This document shows, piece by piece, positions 1 to 3,630 of a stretch of 5,648 bases of DNA. The DNA comes from Phycisphaerae bacterium (GTDB lineage Bacteria > Planctomycetota > Phycisphaerae > Sedimentisphaerales > SM23-30). The notes below the pieces were generated by a model. That model was not told where the DNA came from. It ran no database searches and worked only from the letters and a program-made list of their open reading frames with translations. The position numbers and the translations under genes were made by a program. Within the stretch, counting starts at the first letter, position 1, and every line of letters starts with the position of its first letter. The stretch covers positions 1 to 5,648 of the forward strand of contig JAIPFO010000261.1 in the NCBI GenBank assembly GCA_021736565.1, read 5' to 3'.

Positions 1-12
1 CGACTTAGCGTC

Positions 13-40
13 ATTGCGGCTTTGCGTTAATTCTTATATT
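13..40 (-). repeat. CGCAAAG-family repeat copy immediately upstream of rfbD
   Basis: This stretch reads TTGCGGCTTTGCGTT followed by AATTCTTATATT. It matches positions 1138-1166 over about 27 bases, apart from one extra C in the downstream copy. Its CTTTGCG core is the reverse complement of the CGCAAAG heptamer repeated at 1031-1057. Bases 1-12 look like a further decayed part of the same element. The copy ends four bases before the rfbD start codon, so it takes the place of a normal ribosome-binding region. Its terminal TATATT resembles a -10 box but is too close to the ATG to serve a leadered transcript. Confidence 0.75.
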
Positions 41-44
41 AATT

Positions 45-917
45 ATGGATAATAAAAAACAAAAAGTAATGGTTATTGGTGCCGCCGGGATGCTTGGCGG
101 CGAGGTGGTGAGCCAGTTATTGGCGCGCGGGTATGACGTGGTGCAAACGGCCTGGCCGGATAATAACGCTGGTCAGATACTCCTGGATATTACTGACCAG
201 GCGGCGGTGAATGAGCTGGTTGCAAAAGTTCGCCCGGTGGCGGTCTATAACTGCTCGGCGTTTACCGATGTGGATGGCGCTGAATCGCGGGAGGATATCG
301 CTGCGCAGGTTAATGGCACCGGGGTAGGCACCCTGGCTGGGGCCTGCCGGGAGAATAACAGTTTACTAATCCACGTGAGTACCGATTATGTTTTTAATGG
401 CGCCTCAGAGAAGCCATATCGCTGTACCGACCCGGTTTCACCGCAAACCGCTTACGGTCGAACAAAACTTATCGGCGAACAGAAGATCCAGGAGATCGCA
501 AACAATTGGATCATTGTCCGGACCTCGTGGCTTTATGGCAGCGGCGGGAAGAACTTTGTCGATACGATCGTTTCCCTGGCCCGGCAGAAAGAAAACCTGA
601 AGGTTGTCAGTGACCAACTGGGCTGCCCAACTTATGCGCCCGACCTGGCGAGATGCCTGATCGATCTGGCCCAAAAAGGAGGACAGGGGATGTATCATTT
701 TTGTAATGGCCCGGCCTGCAGCTGGTTTGACTTCGCCCGCAAGGCGGTTGAAATTTCCGGGGGCCATTGCCTGATCGAACCCTGCACCACGGACGAATTT
801 CCGCGACCTGCCAAACGTCCGGCCTATTCGGTGCTGGATTGCCAGGCGACCTTTGAAAAACTCGGCTGGACGGCCCGCCCCTGGCCTGAGACGTTATTGA
901 CCCATTTTTCGGTTTAG
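45..917 (+). CDS. rfbD: dTDP-4-dehydrorhamnose reductase (RmlD/RfbD)
   Basis: The 290-residue protein reduces dTDP-4-dehydro-L-rhamnose to dTDP-L-rhamnose with NAD(P)H, the last step of the cytoplasmic rhamnose-donor pathway. It is an extended short-chain dehydrogenase with the family's usual length. The Rossmann motif IGAAGMLG lies at residues 11-18, followed by NCSAFTDVDGAE (69-80), VSTDYVFNG (111-119) with the conserved Thr113 and Asp114, and the catalytic YGRTK with Tyr137 and Lys141. RTSWLYG (159-165), DQLGCPT (190-196) and the C-terminal RPAYSVLD (258-265) are RmlD hallmarks. The ATG at 45 is chosen because an in-frame TAG sits at 6-8 with no other start between. Met9 would begin only three residues before the glycine motif and has no Shine-Dalgarno either. 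None is visible upstream of 45, where a repeat abuts the gene. The other rhamnose genes (rfbA, rfbB, rfbC) are not in the window. Codons look normal and all key residues are present, so it should be active. Confidence 0.96.
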   Translation: MDNKKQKVMVIGAAGMLGGEVVSQLLARGYDVVQTAWPDNNAGQILLDITDQAAVNELVAKVRPVAVYNCSAFTDVDGAESREDIAAQVNGTGVGTLAGACRENNSLLIHVSTDYVFNGASEKPYRCTDPVSPQTAYGRTKLIGEQKIQEIANNWIIVRTSWLYGSGGKNFVDTIVSLARQKENLKVVSDQLGCPTYAPDLARCLIDLAQKGGQGMYHFCNGPACSWFDFARKAVEISGGHCLIEPCTTDEFPRPAKRPAYSVLDCQATFEKLGWTARPWPETLLTHFSV

Positions 918-922
918 TTTTT

Positions 923-947
923 CAACGCGAAGACGGTAAGAAATTAA
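923..947 (+). repeat. degenerate CGCAAAG-family repeat copy
   Basis: Just after the rfbD stop, the sequence CAACGCGAAGACGGTAAG followed by AAATTAAG resembles the better copy at 1031-1065, which reads AACGCAAAGACGCGAAGGCG and continues to GGAATTAAG. The heptamer register is kept but one unit is shorter and several bases differ. It is therefore an older or partial copy. Its orientation is opposite to that of the copy before rfbD. Confidence 0.5.
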
Positions 948-962
948 GAAAAGAATTTTCAC

Positions 963-997
963 CATGCTCATAGTCCGCCTCTGGCGGGAAGGGCATG
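963..997. other. stem-loop downstream of rfbD
   Basis: The outer arms CATGCTC (963-969) and GGGCATG (991-997) pair over seven positions with one G-U wobble. Inside, CCGCC (975-979) pairs with GGCGG (983-987) around a TCT loop. It lies 46 bases past the rfbD stop. There is no T-tract after it, so it is not a standard intrinsic terminator. It could still protect the 3' end of the rfbD transcript or be a small dispersed palindrome. The function is unknown. Confidence 0.45.
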
Positions 998-1030
998 AAT
1001 AACACGAATATAAAATAGAATATAATACTT

Positions 1031-1121
1031 TTAACGCAAAGACGCGAAGGCGCAAAGGAATTAAGAGGGGGATAAGATAATATTTTTTTATTTTCTTTGC
1101 GACTTTGCGGCTTTGCGTTAA
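1031..1121. repeat. large imperfect inverted repeat built of CGCAAAG heptamers
   Basis: The left arm (1031-1057) and right arm (1095-1121) are reverse complements at 24 of 27 positions, with a 37-base AT-rich spacer. Each arm is itself about three units of CGCAAAG spaced by one base (8-base period). The left arm runs TTAACGCAAAG, ACGCGAAG, GCGCAAAG. The spacer includes a run of seven T. I recall repeats of this look from environmental bacterial genomes, but I have no verified family name. It may fold as a long hairpin. It might end transcription of rfbD, although the T-run is in the loop rather than after the stem. Confidence 0.8.
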
Positions 1122-1137
1122 TTCCTAATTTCTTTTT

Positions 1138-1166
1138 CTTGCGGCTTTGCGTTCAATTCTTATATT
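1138..1166 (-). repeat. CGCAAAG-family repeat copy, near-identical to the one before rfbD
   Basis: This copy has the core GCGGCTTTGCGTT plus the tail AATTCTTATATT seen at 13-40, with one inserted C. It also repeats, with a 34-base period, the end of the preceding inverted-repeat arm (1107-1125, GCGGCTTTGCGTTAATTC). Together the copies at 13-40 and 1138-1166 form direct repeats around rfbD. Confidence 0.75.
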
Positions 1167-1410
1167 GCCGCCTATTTTCCGCGTTTTAAAGGCTGATCTG
1201 CGATACGATAATTGACTTTTGACGTGAGAGTCATATTTAGGTAAACTCCGCAGTGGTGAATTTCGATAAACCTACTGTAGACGTCAGGGTCCTATCCCGA
1301 TAGATCGGGATTTGAGGGCCGTTTTCAGCGTCTTAAAGGGCGACTCGAACGATGCAAATTGACGTTTTTACTCGTTACGACTGCCTTTTGACTTGAAAAT
1401 CATAAATAAA
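1167..1410 (+). other. non-coding, potentially structured leader before the nucleotidyltransferase-like gene
   Basis: This stretch of about 240 bases has no convincing ORF on either strand. It does have several complementary segments in order. CAGTGG (1251-1256) can pair with CCTACTG (1271-1277, one bulge). A nested three-tier stem lies at 1280-1332, and CGAACGA with flanking T (1345-1352) pairs with TCGTT-A-CGA (1372-1380). An 18-base near-direct repeat (15 of 18) lies at 1217-1234 and 1386-1403, bracketing the folded part. No known riboswitch class is recognised, including cyclic-di-GMP types. No strong promoter is visible; TTGACT at 1212 and TTGACG at 1359 lack a good -10 partner at the usual spacing. 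It could be a 5' leader RNA, a dispersed element, or decayed sequence. Confidence 0.4.
1280..1332. other. nested three-tier stem-loop
   Basis: GACG (1280-1283) pairs with CGTC (1329-1332). GGTCC (1288-1292) pairs with GGGCC (1316-1320) with one T-G wobble. The core ATCCCGA (1294-1300) pairs perfectly with TCGGGAT (1305-1311) around a TAGA loop. The three stems are collinear and separated by small internal loops, as in a structured RNA. No T-tract follows, so it is not an intrinsic terminator. The role is unknown. Confidence 0.5.
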
Positions 1411-2376
1411 ATGAGTAACCTGAATATAAAAGCTATAATTCTGGCCGGCGGGCTGGATTTTGGCCGTTGCCGGATCGCTTCGCGATTGCCTGCTGCGCTA
1501 TGGCCGATCGCGGGTAAGCCGGTGATCGTACGGCTGCTGAACCACCTGGCCGAACAGGGGGTAAAACAGGCCACGATCTGCTTCGACGGCGATCAAAAAA
1601 TATTCAGAAAAGAGCTTGATTTACTTGAGGGAATCGCCATAGACTATTTAACTGAGACGATGCCGCTTGGAACGGCCGGGTGCCTCCGCGACTCGGTCAA
1701 TGGCAACCCGGAGGCGAAATACTATGTCTGCAAGGCGAACATGACGTCGCCACCGGACGTTAATGAGCTGTATGCCGAGCACTGCCAGGCGAATGCGATG
1801 ATGACCGTTGCGTTGGATCATGACCCCGCCGGCGTCCACCGGGCCATTGAGGTGGCGGGAGCCTATTTGTTTGAGCCGGATATCTTATCATTGATCCCGG
1901 AAACGGGCTATTGTGATATCAAGGAAAAATTGATCCCGACGATGGTGAAGGCTAATCAAAAGGTCCATGCGGTAAAAATGACCCATTCCGTGGGCGCGTT
2001 CAGGGATTGGAGCAGTTACCTGGACGCGGTTGCGGACACCCTCATGAATGGATTCCGTCATGATTTTGTAAAATCCCAGAAAGATCAGCCGGATTCTGAC
2101 CGCTGGATCAGTGAGAAGGCCCAGGTGGACTCCACGGCCCGACTCTTCGGGCCGGTTGTCGTATTGGAAGGGGCGAAGATATCGGAGAACGCAGTTATAT
2201 TTGGTCCTACCATTATTGGAAAGGACGTTATTATTGGACGAAATTCGCTGGTTGAGAACAGCGTATTATGGGACCGTGCGTGTATTGGCCGCGATTGCGA
2301 AGTTCAGCACTGCCTGCTGGATTATGATGCAATACTGGCGGATCACAAGAAATTGAACAATCTCATGTGGCACTAA
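1411..2376 (+). CDS. NDP-sugar pyrophosphorylase-like protein with degraded active site
   Basis: The 321-residue protein has the two-part architecture of sugar-1-phosphate nucleotidyltransferases. An N-terminal nucleotidyltransferase fold starts with IKAIILAGG (6-14) and includes GKPVI (35-39) and MPLGTAG (84-90). A C-terminal left-handed beta-helix follows at about 236-310, with hexapeptides such as IIGKDV and IIGRNS. This matches the GDP-mannose/glucose-1-phosphate group. The catalytic signature is missing, however. GxGTRLxPLTxxxPKP is replaced by LDFGRCRIASRLPAAL (15-30). The metal-binding GD is Ala109-Asn110. The stretch that normally carries the EKP lysine is deleted between Asp138 and Val148. 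The usual DIG near the end of the domain reads RDW (198-200). It may therefore be a regulatory subunit or pseudoenzyme. ATG 1411 is preferred over the in-frame TTG at 1393, because it leaves the usual short lead before the first strand; neither has a Shine-Dalgarno. The family is fairly sure; the substrate is unknown. Confidence 0.85.
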   Translation: MSNLNIKAIILAGGLDFGRCRIASRLPAALWPIAGKPVIVRLLNHLAEQGVKQATICFDGDQKIFRKELDLLEGIAIDYLTETMPLGTAGCLRDSVNGNPEAKYYVCKANMTSPPDVNELYAEHCQANAMMTVALDHDPAGVHRAIEVAGAYLFEPDILSLIPETGYCDIKEKLIPTMVKANQKVHAVKMTHSVGAFRDWSSYLDAVADTLMNGFRHDFVKSQKDQPDSDRWISEKAQVDSTARLFGPVVVLEGAKISENAVIFGPTIIGKDVIIGRNSLVENSVLWDRACIGRDCEVQHCLLDYDAILADHKKLNNLMWH

Positions 2377-2390
2377 CCGGCAAGTGCCGG
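2377..2390. other. small perfect palindrome after the nucleotidyltransferase-like stop codon
   Basis: CCGGCA and TGCCGG are perfect reverse complements separated by AG. The hairpin starts right after the stop codon and has no T-tract, so it is not a clear terminator. Only the first copy of the 15-bp repeat completes this palindrome. Confidence 0.4.
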
Positions 2391-2456
2391 AACCCAATTA
2401 GCGGGTCGCAGGCCCCGGGCAGATCGCAGAAAATATCCTGACCATTTTTCGCAAGA

Positions 2457-2470
2457 TCTTACTTGTAAGA
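2457..2470. other. small palindrome upstream of the exosortase gene
   Basis: TCTTAC and GTAAGA pair perfectly around TT, 40 bases before the exosortase start. It could be a weak operator or a hairpin in the mRNA leader. Nothing else in the gap (2377-2503) supports a choice, and no promoter consensus is seen there. Confidence 0.3.
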
Positions 2471-2500
2471 AACTAACCGGCAAGTGTCATCCTGATCATT

Positions 2501-2504
2501 GGAG
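2501..2504 (+). promoter_or_regulatory. ribosome-binding site that sets the exosortase start
   Basis: GGAG lies five bases before ATG 2510. The longer in-frame reading from GTG 2504 would begin inside this site, so ATG 2510 is the better start. Confidence 0.7.
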
Positions 2505-2509
2505 TGTTA

Positions 2510-3550
2510 ATGCAACAGAACACACGTCATACAAATAGAAAACAGCCGCATCCGCAACCCGGTCAGAAGGCCGGGCGGGGTGTGGCTGCCCAGGCCGACC
2601 TGGAGGGCTTCTCTGGTCAGATGTTAAAGACGTGTGGGGCGATGGGGTTCCTGTTTGCGTTATTTATCTGGTGCCACTGGCAGACCGCCAGGGATATTTT
2701 TGGCATCTGGATGAGAAGTGACGAATACTCCTGCGGACTGCTGGTGCCGTTTTTGGTGGGTTATATTGCCTGGTCGAGGCGTGAGGAAATCGCCCAATGT
2801 ATCATCAAGCCTTCGCTTTGGGGCGTTCCGCTGTTCATCGCCGCACAGGCCATGCGATTTTTCGGCCTGTTTTTCATGTATGGGTCCGCCGAGCGATTGT
2901 CGTTTGTTCTGAGTATCGGGGCGTTATTAATACTCCTGTTTGGCTGGCGGCTCTTTCATAAGGTATGGGTCATCTGGTTTTTCCTGTTTTTGATGCTGCC
3001 GTTACCCAACCGGGTCCAAAGTGCGATCGCACTGCCGCTTCAGGAAATTGCGACGACCTCCGCGGTATTTCTTCTGGAAGTGCTCGGATGGGAAATCACC
3101 CGGGACGGCAATATTATTCATATTGGTGAAACCTCTGTTGCGGTGGCGGAAGCCTGCAACGGCCTCAGAATGGTGACCTCCTTTTTTGTTATCAGCGGCC
3201 TGGTGGTCCTTTTGATCAAACGCACCTGGTGGGAAAAATCGCTGATCTTGTTGACAACGTTACCCATTGGACTCCTATGTAATACGATCAGGCTGGCGGT
3301 CACCGCGGTGGCCTTTACCATGATCGACTCGGAGGAATGGGAGCTGGCGTTTCATGATTATGGCGGTTTTGCCATGATGCCGCTGGCCCTGGGAATTGTT
3401 GTCTTGGAATTATGGTTTTTGAAGTTATTATTCGTTTCACCTGAGACGGTTAAGGATGACCAGGAAGATGTCCTGGTTGTTCGTTCAAGTTCACCTGAGA
3501 CGGTTAAGGATGACCAGGAAGATGTCCTGGTTGTTCGTTCAAGTGAATGA
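2510..3550 (+). CDS. xrt: exosortase (EpsH/Xrt family transmembrane cysteine protease-transpeptidase)
   Basis: This 346-residue inner-membrane protein belongs to the exosortase/archaeosortase family. By family knowledge it cleaves proteins at a C-terminal PEP-CTERM-type sorting signal and hands them on for surface attachment. A hydrophilic, basic N-terminal stretch (about 1-38) precedes roughly eight hydrophobic segments, near 42-60, 75-89, 103-124, 129-147, 151-166, 220-236, 243-270 and 286-308. The catalytic triad is complete: Cys216 in EACNGLR (214-220), Arg261 in NTIRL (258-262) and His282 in FHDYGG (281-286). No EpsI domain is fused at the C-terminus. Instead an acidic tail begins at Ser310 and consists of SPETVKDDQEDVLVVRSS twice in a row, then Glu346. 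It sits 80 bases ahead of the Wzc-like gene, the usual setting of exosortases in exopolysaccharide loci. The subtype cannot be told from the sequence alone, and no substrate protein is in the window. Confidence 0.95.
   Translation: MQQNTRHTNRKQPHPQPGQKAGRGVAAQADLEGFSGQMLKTCGAMGFLFALFIWCHWQTARDIFGIWMRSDEYSCGLLVPFLVGYIAWSRREEIAQCIIKPSLWGVPLFIAAQAMRFFGLFFMYGSAERLSFVLSIGALLILLFGWRLFHKVWVIWFFLFLMLPLPNRVQSAIALPLQEIATTSAVFLLEVLGWEITRDGNIIHIGETSVAVAEACNGLRMVTSFFVISGLVVLLIKRTWWEKSLILLTTLPIGLLCNTIRLAVTAVAFTMIDSEEWELAFHDYGGFAMMPLALGIVVLELWFLKLLFVSPETVKDDQEDVLVVRSSSPETVKDDQEDVLVVRSSE
3437..3544 (+). repeat. perfect 54-bp tandem duplication in the 3' end of the exosortase gene
   Basis: Positions 3437-3490 and 3491-3544 are identical at all 54 bases. 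Each encodes SPETVKDDQEDVLVVRSS in frame, so the duplication lengthens the tail by 18 residues without a frameshift. Each unit holds a perfect 7-bp inverted repeat, ACCAGGA and TCCTGGT around AGATG (3459-3477 and 3513-3531), which could favour replication slippage. TTCGTT occurs before copy one (3431-3436) and near the end of each unit. Full nucleotide identity points to a recent event. Confidence 0.97.
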
Positions 3551-3613
3551 TCCGTCATGTATCGTAGAGAGTAGAACTGACCTGGCGTCAGGATGGCAAT
3601 TTTGATTGCTTAT

Positions 3614-3620
3614 GAGGAGA
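3614..3620 (+). promoter_or_regulatory. ribosome-binding site of the Wzc-like gene
   Basis: GAGGAGA lies ten bases before ATG 3631. It is the strongest Shine-Dalgarno match in the window and supports this start. The rest of the 80-base gap (3551-3630) shows only a weak CCTG-GCGT-CAGG palindrome at 3581-3592 and no terminator, so read-through from the exosortase gene is likely. Confidence 0.7.
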
Positions 3621-3630
3621 CCGAGCCATT

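Larger units (their letters stand above)
2372..2486. repeat. 15-bp perfect direct repeat, 100 bp apart
   Basis: ACTAACCGGCAAGTG occurs at 2372-2386 and again at 2472-2486, exactly 100 bases later. The first copy contains the stop codon (TAA, 2374-2376) of the nucleotidyltransferase-like gene. The second lies 24 bases before the exosortase ATG. The intervening sequence is not itself repeated. It may be a remnant of an insertion, a binding-site pair, or chance after local duplication. Confidence 0.6.

Noticed and set aside
14..40. Sigma-70-like promoter TTGCGG...TATATT before rfbD
   Set aside because: The spacer is only 15 bases, and the -10-like box is four bases from the start codon. The sequence is part of a dispersed repeat.
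438..767. Reverse-strand ORF of 109 codons inside rfbD
   Set aside because: It lies wholly within a gene with clear family motifs, has no recognisable domain, and is a frame shadow.
964..1002. Tiny ORF of 12 codons after rfbD
   Set aside because: It has no ribosome-binding site and coincides with a palindrome, so it is better explained as a stem-loop.
1031..1166. CRISPR array, suggested by several short repeats
   Set aside because: The units differ in orientation and spacing, there are no uniform spacers, and no cas gene is present.
1280..1332. Intrinsic terminator or cyclic-di-GMP riboswitch
   Set aside because: No T-tract follows the stem, and the conserved core of known cyclic-di-GMP riboswitches is not seen.
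1393..1410. TTG at 1393 as the start of the nucleotidyltransferase-like gene
   Set aside because: ATG 1411 gives the usual short N-terminus before the first strand, and TTG has no Shine-Dalgarno. The six extra codons also overlap a repeat.
3358..3558. Reverse-strand ORF containing a repeated peptide
   Set aside because: Its repeat is just the antisense reading of the 54-bp duplication in the exosortase gene.
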